64,000 nt of DNA. Source: Gracilibacillus alcaliphilus. GTDB taxonomy: Bacteria; Bacillota; Bacilli; Bacillales; Amphibacillaceae. The notes beneath the pieces were generated by a model. That model ran no database searches. It had not been told where the DNA came from and saw only the letters and a list, made by a program, of their open reading frames with translations. Position 1 is the stretch's first letter. Each line of letters begins with the position of its first letter. The DNA lies in assembly GCF_016909015.1 (NCBI RefSeq), contig NZ_JAFBFA010000009.1, forward strand, positions 74,168 through 138,167, in the 5' to 3' direction. The position numbers were made by a program, and so were the translations under genes. Positions 26,550 to 36,518 of this stretch are shown in pieces.

Positions 26550-26822
26550 AAGTAACAAATAAGTGTAGCTGGTATTCTACTTCATATTTTTGAAAATACT
26601 TATTCACACTGGCGCGACTAAGGGGTCGCAAGGACGTAAGAGCAGGTAGGGCTTATGTTGCTTAAGTTAGGAAATCCCAGTGGAATATTTACCGCGGTAA
26701 AGTGAAATTCTATTAATGAAATTTCCCACCTGAATTTGTCAGGATATAAAATAAATCATAAATCTTATGTGTTACTTTATCAATCAAAGGGGTACTCTTA
26801 TAGTAGGAGTACCCCTTTTCCA
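26550..26822 (+). ncRNA. Unassigned structured 5' leader, candidate riboswitch with terminator
   Basis: A compact domain is closed by CACTGG (26607-26612) with CCAGTG (26677-26682). It encloses a GCGAC/GTCGC hairpin (26614-26618 with 26625-26629) and a purine-rich AAGGACGTAAGAGCAGG stretch. Next come the 14-bp palindrome TTTACCGCGGTAAA (26688-26701), a CCTGA/TCAGG hairpin, and a strong terminator at 26786-26819. The architecture is that of a transcription-attenuating riboswitch. It does not match the S-box, c-di-GMP-I, c-di-AMP, M-box, lysine, glycine, TPP, FMN, purine, preQ1, ZTP, fluoride or guanidine-I patterns I know. Confidence 0.6.
26786..26819 (+). terminator. Attenuator hairpin between leader RNA and cvfB-like gene
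   Basis: Perfect 12-bp stem AAAGGGGTACTC (26786-26797) with its complement at 26807-26818 and a T-run. It sits 28 bp ahead of the start codon, so it must be read through for expression. No convincing antiterminator partner was found by eye. Confidence 0.85.
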
Positions 26823-26846
26823 ATACATATGAAAGAAGGTTTTAAT

Positions 26847-27695
26847 ATGAATAATCTAATAGGTACGATCCAAACACTGAAGGTACTGCGAACAATTGAT
26901 ACTGGTTATGTGTTAGAAAACGACATCCTCCTGCACCATAATGAAACAGACTCGGAACTTGAGGCTGAACAATCTGTGGATGTTTTTCTTTACCAGGATA
27001 AAAAAGGACAAACTATTGCAACGACACAATTACCAACTATTCAAATCGATAAGTATGGCTGGGCAGAAGTGGTTGAAGTCTTACCACACTTAGGTGTATT
27101 TGTTAATATTGGTACGTCAAAAGAAATCCTCGTATCAAAAGATGATTTACCATTGTTCGAAAGCGTATGGCCAATCATCGGTGATGAACTTTATGTTTCA
27201 TTAGGCAAAGATCGCAAAGGACGCTTGCTTGCACTCCCTGCGACAGAAGGCATTATGGAAAGAATATTTGAATTAGCCCCTGATGATCTATTGAATGCAA
27301 CTATCAGTGGCCGCATCTACCGTACAGACAGAGAAGGATCTGCATGTATAACAGACGAGGGCTATCGCGGGTTTATCCATCACACCGAACGAAAAGAAGA
27401 GCCGCGCTTAGGTGAACGAGTGGAAGGTCGTGTGATTGAAGTGAAACATGATGGCACATTAAATGTATCACTCAGACCATTAAAACAACACAGTATGGGT
27501 GAAGATGCCGATATGATATTGGCTCGATTAGAAGAAAGTAATGGCATTATTCCGTTTTCCGACAAAAGTGACCCTGAAGATATCCGTGGCACATTTCACA
27601 TAAGTAAAGCAGCATTCAAACGTGCACTTGGTAAATTATTGAAAGAAGGGAAAGTAGAACAGCGTGATGGGAAAACTTACTTAAAATCTAAGTAA
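26847..27695 (+). CDS. cvfB: CvfB/YitL-like S1-domain RNA-binding protein
   Basis: About 282 residues. Tandem S1-type beta-barrels (DKYGWAEVVEVLPHLGVFVNIGTSKEILVSKDDLP, then GRIYRTDREGSACITDEGYRGFIHHTER and GERVEGRVIEVKHDGTLNVSLRPL) are followed by a C-terminal winged helix (AFKRALGKLLKEGKVEQ), the layout of the CvfB/YitL family. These are cytoplasmic proteins linked to virulence-factor expression in staphylococci. ATG 26847 follows GAAGG; the frame extension back to 26736 runs through the terminator and is rejected. Expression appears to depend on the upstream leader. Confidence 0.9.
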   Translation: MNNLIGTIQTLKVLRTIDTGYVLENDILLHHNETDSELEAEQSVDVFLYQDKKGQTIATTQLPTIQIDKYGWAEVVEVLPHLGVFVNIGTSKEILVSKDDLPLFESVWPIIGDELYVSLGKDRKGRLLALPATEGIMERIFELAPDDLLNATISGRIYRTDREGSACITDEGYRGFIHHTERKEEPRLGERVEGRVIEVKHDGTLNVSLRPLKQHSMGEDADMILARLEESNGIIPFSDKSDPEDIRGTFHISKAAFKRALGKLLKEGKVEQRDGKTYLKSK

Positions 27696-27752
27696 CCATA
27701 TTTCTCTCAACTTTTTAGACATTAGGACCTTACGATTTCGTTTAGAAATACT

Positions 27753-27790
27753 AATCGGCCAATCATTCACAAATTAATGATTGGCCGATT
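27753..27790. terminator. Bidirectional intrinsic terminator
   Basis: Perfect 15-bp stem, AATCGGCCAATCATT at 27753-27767 with its complement at 27776-27790, flanked by A/T on both sides. It separates the plus-strand cvfB-like gene from the convergent GH127-like gene. Confidence 0.85.
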
Positions 27791-27907
27791 TATTTATGTT
27801 TGTATCTGAAATACCAAGTTGTTAAATAGTTGCTTTTACACATTCAACAGTAAAGAATATCAGCAGGCACTCAACCCAGTCACTTCTATAATAAAATCAT
27901 CTATTTT

Positions 27908-29767
27908 TCACAGCTCAATAAACGGCACCTCTGTCATTCTTAAATTTGTACATCCATAAGGCAAAAGCTTAATCTTCTTTACTCCACTTACTGGCTTTCT
28001 ATCTGCCGGGGTTCTTGTAACCACCCCATCTTTTTGAGGCCAATCAATCTCTACTACCTTTGCCGAGGCTTCAAGTGGTGGTTCAACTGGATTAAAAGGA
28101 ATCTCTCCCACTTTATGGAATTGGAGGTCTATTCCTTTATCTATATAGGCATAATTCCAAGATGATGTAGGGGTCACTTCATAATCACAATGCGGATAAA
28201 CCCGCAGAGTTTCACTTTCACCGTAATCTATTCTGTTCCACTCTTCTTCGACAGCTATCGATAACAGAAGCGGTCCCCTTCTAACTGCGACCATATTCTC
28301 TGGCCTATTTATGAATTCCGACTCATAGTGTAAAATCACATCGATTGTTTCTCCATCTTCCCATACTTTAGATATATTATGGTATTCCCCGCTCTTTGCC
28401 GGCTTTCCATTTACCGTTGCGCTGGAACAAAATGCTGGAATTCTAATATCTAGATCTAATGCACACGGTTGTTCCACTTGAACGGTGAATTGCATCGTGT
28501 TACGAAATGGATAGTCTGTTGCAAGGTGGACCTTTATCCTTTGATCGTCAACAGTTGTTTCTACTTCTGCAGGTGCAAATGCGGTACAAGCGATTCCTTT
28601 CTTCGTTTTCATAAAAGTGGATAAGGCAAACTTAGGCCAAGCCTGATTAAAATTAGCAGTGCAGCAACCAAAGTGCGGTTCTAATCCAAATATATGAGCC
28701 TCACCATTATTCGTTCGAAATGGTTGTTTTCCTTCTTCAATCCTGCTGCATTCCACCTGATTTACCATTTGATCATATTGATGGGACCACATATCAGGAC
28801 TAATTGCTGCCGGCAAAGCGTTATAAGCGATATATTCAAGATGGTCTGACCACTTTACATCACCAGTTACTTGAATTAGGTTCTCTAACGAATACATAAA
28901 TTCTGCTACTGCACATAGTTCGGTTCCTTGAGTAGGGCTGTCACCTGAGAGACATTCGTCTCCAGTGAAAATACCCGTGGCAGTCCCATGAAATGTTAAT
29001 AATTGCTCAAGCATTTTATCTGCAAAACGTTGATCGGTCTCTTTTTTGCTTATTCTGCTAAATAAAGCTAGTGATTTCACTGCCATTGCTTGATTCACCA
29101 CATGACTCATTTGACTCCAATGTCCAAAAGAGCTCGGCTTTTCATACGGCCAATGTTCATATAAAGATTGATAATCAAAGCCCTGTGCCTTTAATTTAAC
29201 AGCTAGTTGAAGCAGCCAGTCTTCCTGTCTTCTTTCATATAGCCAATATATTGGTATCAACATTTCAAACCATCTGGTAGAGGCCCAATTAAAGATAGTG
29301 AATTGATCAATATGCTTGTCAAAATGGACAGTCGCTCGATGAATAACCTCTTCTATTCTTTCATCCTTACTACAATCATGGTAAACAACCAATACCTTTA
29401 ATAGTAGAAATAAGGCCCACATATCATATTGGCCTCTCTCTTCCTTTGAACATGGACAAATCCAACCATCTTCTTCTTGTCCGTCTATAATGGCATCGAT
29501 ATACTTTTTTGCACGAGCTTTCATATCTTCGTCATCTAATAAATATGCTAGAGGGATAAAACCGTCTAACCAATAAGGGACTCGCTCCCAGCCTTCCTTA
29601 TCTCCGCCAATCCATTTACTATCTTTAATATCTGGCCAAAATTTGTCTAAATTACCACTGAGTCCTTTTGCTTGAAGCTGAAGCTGTCGTAATAGCCATC
29701 CCTTGGGCTTTATCTCTTTGGTTGTTAATGGTTGAAACATTAATTCCCCAATCACTTTTGTGGTCAT
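27908..29767 (-). CDS. GH127-like hydrolase (DUF1680, beta-L-arabinofuranosidase family)
   Basis: 619-residue cytoplasmic protein of the DUF1680/GH127 group: an (alpha/alpha)6 barrel with YWLDGFIPLAYLL near residue 65, NQVEC (Glu339, Cys340) and FGCCTANFNQAWP (Cys368, Cys369). In characterised GH127 enzymes a Glu and three Cys bind zinc, one Cys being the nucleophile, so the active site looks intact. The C-terminal part is beta-sandwich-like. The ATG at 29767 follows AGGCGGG. It ends a minus-strand string with a sugar ABC importer, so it probably acts on the imported glycoside. The sugar specificity is uncertain: related families act on other linkages. Confidence 0.85.
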   Translation of the reverse strand: MTTKVIGELMFQPLTTKEIKPKGWLLRQLQLQAKGLSGNLDKFWPDIKDSKWIGGDKEGWERVPYWLDGFIPLAYLLDDEDMKARAKKYIDAIIDGQEEDGWICPCSKEERGQYDMWALFLLLKVLVVYHDCSKDERIEEVIHRATVHFDKHIDQFTIFNWASTRWFEMLIPIYWLYERRQEDWLLQLAVKLKAQGFDYQSLYEHWPYEKPSSFGHWSQMSHVVNQAMAVKSLALFSRISKKETDQRFADKMLEQLLTFHGTATGIFTGDECLSGDSPTQGTELCAVAEFMYSLENLIQVTGDVKWSDHLEYIAYNALPAAISPDMWSHQYDQMVNQVECSRIEEGKQPFRTNNGEAHIFGLEPHFGCCTANFNQAWPKFALSTFMKTKKGIACTAFAPAEVETTVDDQRIKVHLATDYPFRNTMQFTVQVEQPCALDLDIRIPAFCSSATVNGKPAKSGEYHNISKVWEDGETIDVILHYESEFINRPENMVAVRRGPLLLSIAVEEEWNRIDYGESETLRVYPHCDYEVTPTSSWNYAYIDKGIDLQFHKVGEIPFNPVEPPLEASAKVVEIDWPQKDGVVTRTPADRKPVSGVKKIKLLPYGCTNLRMTEVPFIEL

Positions 29768-29848
29768 ATGTTATCCCGCCTTTTCTTTATCATATTGACT
29801 TCTCTAGAAATAAAGTGTACAGGGTTTTACTCCCGTACACTCCATTGA

Positions 29849-31153
29849 TTATTGATTTGCTTCCTCCAACAGTCCCTCTAATATTGGAGCTAATTCATCG
29901 GCTGCTTTATCTGCTTCTAATTCATCAAGACCAACCAAATCAAATTTCTTCATGGATTCATTCATCAATTCTTGCCAATTATTCGTAAAAGGAACTTCTC
30001 TTGAATAATCTACTGATTGGAACCATACTGCTTTTTCTTCCGAATTTAACGGATTAAACATATCATTTTCTCGTTCCTCAGCTACTGATTTCAATGTTGG
30101 TATTCCTCCTAATCCATGATCCACTAAAATATTTTCAGCTTCTTCGCTCATGAAGAATTCAATAGCCTCCCATGCCTCTTCTACATGGTCAGAACCTTTA
30201 TAGATAACATACTTGTCTATAAAATTAGGTGTAACAGCTTCCCCTTTAGAGCTTCTTGGAATCGGAGCAACCCCCCATTCAAATGAATCAATTTCTGCAA
30301 AGGACGGCATCATCCATTGACCTTCTGCAATCATGCCCAACCTCCCTGTTTTAAACAATTGATCGACAGGCATCGTTTCTGTTTCTGCTGGTGTGGGGGA
30401 AATCCCCGATTGTATAAGACTTTGAAGAAATGTTAATGCTTCTTTAGATTCTTCTGTATTCACAATGGGTTCTGTCATTTCTTCATTGATTAATCCACCA
30501 TTATTCGACCATAAATATTGAATAGACCGTTCTGGGTTAAAACCTACATAAGCCCCGTATTGTTTATTAGCTCCTGAACCTTTCGTTATCTTTTCTGCAG
30601 CTTCTTTATATTGATCCCAAGTCCACGCTTCTTCCCAATCTGCTGGCGGATATTCAATACCTGCTTCATCAAATAAGTTTTTATTATAATACATTGCCAT
30701 GGTATAAACTCCAATTGGTGCACCATATATATTGCCATCTGTGTATTCCGTAAAAATAGAGTCATAATAGTCATCTTTGTTTAATGATTCTATAAATGGC
30801 GATAAATCTTCTAATTGTCCTTTGGAAGAATACATGGGCATATAGGCTACGCCGATTCTGCCAATATCAGGCGGATCACCTGAAGCTATTTGAGCCGTCA
30901 TTTTTTGATTATACTCATCCCAGCTTCCGGGCAAACGTTCTAACTTCACCTCAATATCCGTTTGTGATTCATTAAAGGCGTCCACTATTCCTTGCCATCC
31001 AGGCATCTCGTCGGTACCTGCCACAATGGACATTCGTAATTCTACTTTATCACCCTCTCCGCTATCACCCTCTGAACCGGTATCATTGGAGCAGCCAACC
31101 ATTAATAAGACCAAAGACAATACTAATGCACCCCATAATGTAATCTCTTTCAT
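29849..31153 (-). CDS. Sugar ABC transporter substrate-binding lipoprotein
   Basis: 434 residues. The signal peptide ends in LVLLMVGC (lipobox, Cys21). It belongs to family 1 of sugar-binding proteins: DEMPGWQGIVDAFNESQ, QIASGDPPDIGRIG and WEAIEFFMSEEAENIL are visible. ATG 31153 follows GAGGAGGG; the in-frame ATG at 31168 overlaps that ribosome site. It delivers substrate to the two permeases encoded upstream; the GH127-like hydrolase gene follows. Confidence 0.92.
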   Translation of the reverse strand: MKEITLWGALVLSLVLLMVGCSNDTGSEGDSGEGDKVELRMSIVAGTDEMPGWQGIVDAFNESQTDIEVKLERLPGSWDEYNQKMTAQIASGDPPDIGRIGVAYMPMYSSKGQLEDLSPFIESLNKDDYYDSIFTEYTDGNIYGAPIGVYTMAMYYNKNLFDEAGIEYPPADWEEAWTWDQYKEAAEKITKGSGANKQYGAYVGFNPERSIQYLWSNNGGLINEEMTEPIVNTEESKEALTFLQSLIQSGISPTPAETETMPVDQLFKTGRLGMIAEGQWMMPSFAEIDSFEWGVAPIPRSSKGEAVTPNFIDKYVIYKGSDHVEEAWEAIEFFMSEEAENILVDHGLGGIPTLKSVAEERENDMFNPLNSEEKAVWFQSVDYSREVPFTNNWQELMNESMKKFDLVGLDELEADKAADELAPILEGLLEEANQ

Positions 31154-31220
31154 CTTAACCCTCCTCATATTTAATTTTCAATATTCATTTTTTATGTTGG
31201 TGAATACTTACAATATAGAA

Positions 31221-32105
31221 CTAACCTTTTAATCCACTTAATGTAATTCCTTCAATGAAATATCTTTGTGCAAATAAATAAATGATTAATACAGGAATAA
31301 GTGATATAGCAGAAGCAGCCATTAACACCGTCCAATCTGTTGTGTATAGTCCTTGAAATGAAGCAATAATTAAAGGAATTGTAAACTTAGATTCATCATT
31401 CAAATAAATAAGCGGCGCCAAGAAATTATTCCAGTTTGCCATAAAAGTAAAAATCCCTAAAGCAGCTAGAGCTGGCTTACAATTTGGCAGTACTATCTTC
31501 CAATAAATCTGCCATGTATTTAACCCATCAATTCTAGCCGCATCTTCTAGTTCAGTTGGAAATGTACTCATAAATTGCCGAAGTAGAAATACGCCAAAAG
31601 CATTGGTTAGAATTGGTGGTATAATAAGCGGAAGGTGTGTATTCACCCAACCAATTTCTTTGAATAACATAAACATAGGAATGAGCGTTATTTGTCCTGG
31701 AATCATCATCGTAGCTAACAGCACGACAAACAGAAAGTTCTTCCCCACAAAATTGATTTTAGCAAAAGCATAACCTGCCATGGAACAGCTAATTAAAGTG
31801 CCTATTGTCACTAACCCCGTTATTTTTAGGCTATTCCAATAAGCTAAGGCAAAGGGTAACGCTGACCACGCTTTTCTGTAATTTTCAAACTCAAAAGGGT
31901 TTGGAATAAGCCGAGGAGGGTATTCAAATACTGCTCCTTGTCCCTTTAAAGAGGTAGAGATCATCCATATAAATGGCACCAGCATAATCAATGCGCCTGT
32001 AATTAAAACAATATAGATAAAACCTTTCATAAAATATTGTCTTACTCTCTTTCCATTTTCTTGTGTGTCAGACCTTTTGGAACGACCTAACGTCATACTA
32101 GGCAT
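31221..32105 (-). CDS. Sugar ABC transporter permease (MalG type)
   Basis: 294 residues, six membrane helices, coupling loop LEDAARIDGLNTWQIYWKIVLPNCKPALAA and C-terminal FIEGITLSGLKG. It overlaps the preceding permease gene by 8 bp. No ATPase gene is nearby, so a shared ATPase is expected. Confidence 0.93.
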   Translation of the reverse strand: MPSMTLGRSKRSDTQENGKRVRQYFMKGFIYIVLITGALIMLVPFIWMISTSLKGQGAVFEYPPRLIPNPFEFENYRKAWSALPFALAYWNSLKITGLVTIGTLISCSMAGYAFAKINFVGKNFLFVVLLATMMIPGQITLIPMFMLFKEIGWVNTHLPLIIPPILTNAFGVFLLRQFMSTFPTELEDAARIDGLNTWQIYWKIVLPNCKPALAALGIFTFMANWNNFLAPLIYLNDESKFTIPLIIASFQGLYTTDWTVLMAASAISLIPVLIIYLFAQRYFIEGITLSGLKG

Positions 32106-32982
32106 CGTAATTCACCCACTTTGAGAATTTAAATTGTAACAGTGTAAAAACCAGAATGATAATAAATAGGATAAAGGCTATCGCAGAAGCTTCTCCCATT
32201 TTAAAGAATTGAAATGCTTTGTCATAGATGTGCAATACAAAGACATTACTTGCATCTGCTGGACCTCCTTTGGTCATCATATAGGGTTCGTTGAATATTT
32301 GAAACGAACTAATCAGTAACATGACAAGTACAAAGAATATCGTAGGAGACAATAAGGGAAAGGTTATTTTCCAAAACTTTTGCCATCCGTTAGCTCCGTC
32401 TATGACAGCGGCTTCATAAAGCTGCTTGGATATGCCTTGTAAACCAGCTAAAAATAAGATCATGTTATATCCGATTCCTTGCCATATAGTCATGAAAGCA
32501 ATAGACGGCAAAGCCCACTTTAAACTAGATAACCACCCCGGTCCTTCAATGCCTATCAATCCTAAGCTTGAATTAATTAAACCAAAGTCAGGATTATACA
32601 TCCACGTCCACACTAAGGCTACTGCTACAGATGAGGTGACAACAGGCATAAAATACGCTGTCCGTAAAATGACTTTTCCCTTGATGTTTTGGTTAAGCAT
32701 CAGAGCTATGATTAAAGAACCTATCATCGTTAAAGGTATATTAATCAACGCAAAAAACGAGGTGTTCCTCACTACTTTCCAAAAAACAGAGTCCGATAAT
32801 TGCCTCGTATAATTTTCTAAACCTAACCATGTAGGTGTCGAACCAATATCCCATTCTGTAAAACTAATAGCAAAAGCAAATATAATCGGACCGATAATAA
32901 ATAATGTAAGCCCTATCATTTGTGGACCTATAAAAAGATATGCCCACATATTTTCACGTGCCCTTCTGCTAAAGTTAAACAT
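32098..32982 (-). CDS. Sugar ABC transporter permease (MalF type)
   Basis: 294 residues, six membrane helices, opening WAYLFIGPQMIGLTLFIIGPI and coupling loop LYEAAVIDGANGWQKFWKITFPLLSPT, standard for MalF-type permeases of CUT1 importers. The ATG follows AAGGGGG. It is the first gene after the response regulator, 131 bp away, probably with its own promoter under that regulator's control. Confidence 0.93.
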   Translation of the reverse strand: MFNFSRRARENMWAYLFIGPQMIGLTLFIIGPIIFAFAISFTEWDIGSTPTWLGLENYTRQLSDSVFWKVVRNTSFFALINIPLTMIGSLIIALMLNQNIKGKVILRTAYFMPVVTSSVAVALVWTWMYNPDFGLINSSLGLIGIEGPGWLSSLKWALPSIAFMTIWQGIGYNMILFLAGLQGISKQLYEAAVIDGANGWQKFWKITFPLLSPTIFFVLVMLLISSFQIFNEPYMMTKGGPADASNVFVLHIYDKAFQFFKMGEASAIAFILFIIILVFTLLQFKFSKWVNYDA

Positions 32983-33113
32983 ATACTAACCCCCTTTTCA
33001 TTTTAAATTTGTGATCACAAGGTTAGTGTAATTTACTTTTAAAATATCGACAATGTAGCTATGGTTAGGTTTTGTTTGTTGATATTAAATACCTTCAAAC
33101 AATTTAGAGGGTC

Positions 33114-34658
33114 TTAATCATTTATCTTGATTTCCAATTGATTGCGATATTGTTTTGGAGTCAATCCACTGTTTCGCTTAAACATTTGGCTGAAGTATCT
33201 CCCATTTACATACCCAACTTGTTCAGCAATTTCATATATTTTCAATCGCGGATTTTCTAATAACTCTTTGGCCACTTGGTATCTATAATTCACTATATAC
33301 TCACTGAAGGTTTCGCCAGTTTCCTGTTTAAAGAGAACACTTAAATAACTTGGATTAATACTTAAATCAATCGCTACATTTTTTAAAGTAAGATCACAAC
33401 CATAGTTCTCTGCAATCATCTTTTTTGCCCGTTCAATAATAAAATTTTTCTCTTTCCTTTCACGTTCATTCACTTTTGCAAAGCATTGCATCACTTGTTC
33501 ATAAAGCCATTTCTGCGCAGCACCATGGTTTTGAAAAGATAATGAGGTTGATTCATATTTAATTAATAAGCTTTTGGTGATTTTCACTAATAAACTATTC
33601 ACATAATTATTTAGTTCCTTAAACACCATATGTTCAAAATAGATCGTAAGCTTATCAAAAGTCTGCTTTACCTCTTCCTTTTCACCTAACTTTATGGCAT
33701 TCACCAAGGCTAATTCTACTTCAAACGGTATGATAGAGGGATCTTTGTCAAAATCAAGAATATCATGATAATGAATAATTAATTGATCGGGCTTGGAATA
33801 ATGAACGGCCTTTTTACTTTGATTATAAGATAAAGAAGCTTCTTCCATTAATGAAAGCTGTTCACCCACGCCTGCTTTCCATAAGAAATCATGGTCTTGT
33901 GCACACTTGATCCTTAAAGCATGTAAATCCTCTTTTAAATTATCCCAATCCATGAACCTCTCTTTGTCACCCACTAGTAATAATAGTATCTCATCTTGTG
34001 CATCTGGCAGAATGATGATTTCTAATTCTTTCGGAAAAAGGTTTTTTGTCAATTCCTCTAAGGTTTTAACACATAGACTTAATGATAATTGTTTATTTTG
34101 AACAATCGTTATGACGATAATAGCTGTCTCAGATCCCCACTCACCTTTATGGGAAATATCTATATTTCCAACATGTCCCCCATATAATAAATTCCGAAAG
34201 GTCTTTTCTGTAATCCATTTATTATAATTGTTCAATGAATCATGTAAATCCTGTTTCTCTTGCTTTTCTTGTTTCCGTTCTATCAAAAGATCTTCTGTCT
34301 TCTTTAAAACTTTTATGATGTCCTCAGCTTTTGTTGGTTTTAAAATATAATCGAAAGCACCATTTCTTAATGCTTGTTGTGCATATTCAAACTCAGGATA
34401 TCCAGTAAGCAATATAACTAAACTTTCAGGGTACAATTCTTTTATTTTTTGTAAAAGCTGTAACCCATCTACTTTAGGCATCCGAATGTCTGAAATAATT
34501 AAATCTGGCTGATACTGCTTTATAAGCATTAAGCCTTCTTCACCGTTTTTTGCTTCACCCACTAATTCCCAATTCCCATCTAAGTTTTCAATAACCTTTT
34601 TCAATCCAGTCCGAACCATATATTCATCATCAACTAACAACAATTTAAGGTTATGCAA
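33114..34658 (-). CDS. YesN-like response regulator (receiver plus AraC-type HTH)
   Basis: 514 residues. Receiver domain with LLVDDE, phospho-Asp in LIISDIRMPKVDG (about residue 57) and the YILKPTK Lys. The C-terminal AraC domain begins near residue 410 with LTLKNVAIDLSINPSYLSVLFKQETGE and ends with YFSQMFKRNSGLTPKQYR. A TTG start at 34658 follows AAAGGAGTGAG. It is likely the activator of the adjacent importer and GH127-like gene. Confidence 0.93.
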   Translation of the reverse strand: MHNLKLLLVDDEYMVRTGLKKVIENLDGNWELVGEAKNGEEGLMLIKQYQPDLIISDIRMPKVDGLQLLQKIKELYPESLVILLTGYPEFEYAQQALRNGAFDYILKPTKAEDIIKVLKKTEDLLIERKQEKQEKQDLHDSLNNYNKWITEKTFRNLLYGGHVGNIDISHKGEWGSETAIIVITIVQNKQLSLSLCVKTLEELTKNLFPKELEIIILPDAQDEILLLLVGDKERFMDWDNLKEDLHALRIKCAQDHDFLWKAGVGEQLSLMEEASLSYNQSKKAVHYSKPDQLIIHYHDILDFDKDPSIIPFEVELALVNAIKLGEKEEVKQTFDKLTIYFEHMVFKELNNYVNSLLVKITKSLLIKYESTSLSFQNHGAAQKWLYEQVMQCFAKVNERERKEKNFIIERAKKMIAENYGCDLTLKNVAIDLSINPSYLSVLFKQETGETFSEYIVNYRYQVAKELLENPRLKIYEIAEQVGYVNGRYFSQMFKRNSGLTPKQYRNQLEIKIND

Positions 34659-34690
34659 ATGATCTCACTCCTTTTTTCTACAAACACTTC

Positions 34691-36463
34691 TTACGTGCTC
34701 TTTTTTGGGAAATGTAACGGTAATTTAATACTAACCCTAGTCCCTTTACCAATTTCACTTTCTATCTCGATGCCATAAGCGGAACCAAAGGTAAGTTTAA
34801 TCCGTTCGTCCACATTATGCAGTCCAATGCCATTGTTTATTTGTCTTTCCTTCTGAAAAGATTCGATTTGTGCTTTTTCGATACCAATGCCATTATCCTC
34901 CACTGCGATTATGAGATTTCCTTGGTCCTCTCTGGTAGATATAATGATCCTGCCGTCTTTATTACTTTCTTCAAGTCCATGATGAACAGCATTCTCAACT
35001 ATCGGCTGCAATATCAATTTAAGCACCTTAGCATGTTCAAGACTTTCTGCCATTTGAAGTTCAAAATTTATCTTATCTCCCGACCTGGCAGATTGTAAAT
35101 TAATATAGTTTTGCACATTATCCATCTCTTGTTTCAGTACGACAAATGAACCTTCATTGCTAATACTGTAGCGAAGCATACTGGATAAGGAAACAATCAA
35201 TCCGCCAATTTTCTCCTCTCCTTTGACATATAGCATCCAATAGAAAGTATCCAGCGTATTATAAAGAAAATGAGGATTGATCTGTGCTTGCAGGGCTTTT
35301 AATTCTGCTTGTTTCTCTTTCATTTCTCGCTCATATACTTGTTTAATCAATTCATTAACCTTGTAAATCATTCGGTTAAAACTATTACTTATCGATTGAA
35401 TTTCTCTATTTTGCTTTAGATTCACACGCACCGAAAAATCGCCTTTTTCCACTGTTTTCATGGTAGTTATTAATTCCATTAAAGGATTGGTTACACTCTT
35501 CGTTATTTTAGAAGATAAAAAAATGGTCAGGATCACCCAGACAATAATGATGATCAAAAGGATTCTTTGAACTTCCCATAATCCCTCTGTGATTTCATCA
35601 GATGGGACTAAGCCTAGCACACTCCAACCTGTTTCCTCCGATTGGTCAAACGCAATAAAATAATTTGTACTTCCAATCTTCTGAATCACACTATCTGTAT
35701 TTTCCCTATATCTATCTGATATATTCTCTAATATTTTTTCATCTAATTTGGTTCCTACACTTCCTCTCAATTGACTAGTAAGAACTGTTCCTGTTTGATC
35801 CAAAATGAATGTGCTTCCAGTCTGACCCATCTCTAGTTCAGCAATCAAATCAAAAATTAGATCTTCTGATATGGTAAATGATAAATAGCCAATTGGTTCG
35901 GTAGAAGGACCTAATACATTCTTTATGGCACGTTGAGCAACAACTAAGTTGGTCTGTGGTGATGATGAATTAACGTTTGCATAGCTCCAAAGGATTTTTC
36001 CTTTATACTGATCCAGCTGGTCCATCCTATCGGGCGGTATTTGCAATTCGTTCAGTTTATTTTCAGTAGTAACCAAAAGACTGCCATCGTTAAGATAAAT
36101 CGAGGCAGATGTTATATTACTATTATCTATAATGAAACGTGTAAGTACTTTTCTTAAATCTTCTCTTGTGCTATAATCCGCAGCTTGAATGTTTTGTGGA
36201 TTTAAACTTTCTTGTATTTTATCATTCGTTAAGATCGAGATAGAATCTTCAGCAAATTGTTTGAGTTTGGAGTCAATCTCCTGATTTGTCTGTTGCAATA
36301 TTTGAGTTACATATTTTGCGGCATTCTGATTAATTATTTGGGAGCTCTTCATATACATCACTACAGACATGAATATAACTGGTATAATAGCAATACAAAT
36401 AAAACTAATAAGCAGAATAGACTTTAAACTAGTATTGTTTTTTTCTAATCGTTTCGGTATCAT
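34691..36463 (-). CDS. YesM-like sensor histidine kinase
   Basis: 590 residues: N-terminal helix, double-Cache-like extracytoplasmic sensor (SFTISEDLIFDLIAELEMG; TGSTFILDQTGTVLTS), second helix near 300-320, HAMP, QINPHFLYNTLDTFYW phospho-acceptor motif, then VENAVHHGLEESNKDG and VEDNGIGIEKA of the ATPase domain. The ATG follows AGGAGGG. Partner of the response regulator 32 bp downstream. A cre-like site lies about 56 bp upstream. Confidence 0.93.
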   Translation of the reverse strand: MIPKRLEKNNTSLKSILLISFICIAIIPVIFMSVVMYMKSSQIINQNAAKYVTQILQQTNQEIDSKLKQFAEDSISILTNDKIQESLNPQNIQAADYSTREDLRKVLTRFIIDNSNITSASIYLNDGSLLVTTENKLNELQIPPDRMDQLDQYKGKILWSYANVNSSSPQTNLVVAQRAIKNVLGPSTEPIGYLSFTISEDLIFDLIAELEMGQTGSTFILDQTGTVLTSQLRGSVGTKLDEKILENISDRYRENTDSVIQKIGSTNYFIAFDQSEETGWSVLGLVPSDEITEGLWEVQRILLIIIIVWVILTIFLSSKITKSVTNPLMELITTMKTVEKGDFSVRVNLKQNREIQSISNSFNRMIYKVNELIKQVYEREMKEKQAELKALQAQINPHFLYNTLDTFYWMLYVKGEEKIGGLIVSLSSMLRYSISNEGSFVVLKQEMDNVQNYINLQSARSGDKINFELQMAESLEHAKVLKLILQPIVENAVHHGLEESNKDGRIIISTREDQGNLIIAVEDNGIGIEKAQIESFQKERQINNGIGLHNVDERIKLTFGSAYGIEIESEIGKGTRVSIKLPLHFPKKST

Positions 36464-36518
36464 ATGCCCTCCTAATTATGCAAGATCATTTAATCAGTGC
36501 AGAGTTGGACTTCTATGA

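Noticed and set aside
26607..26682. Identification of the leader as c-di-GMP-I, c-di-AMP or M-box riboswitch
   Set aside because: Short shared strings such as GGACG and GGTAGGGC occur, but the conserved cores of those classes are absent.
26736..26846. N-terminal extension of the CvfB-like protein
   Set aside because: The reading frame crosses the attenuator terminator and has no ribosome site; ATG 26847 fits the family.
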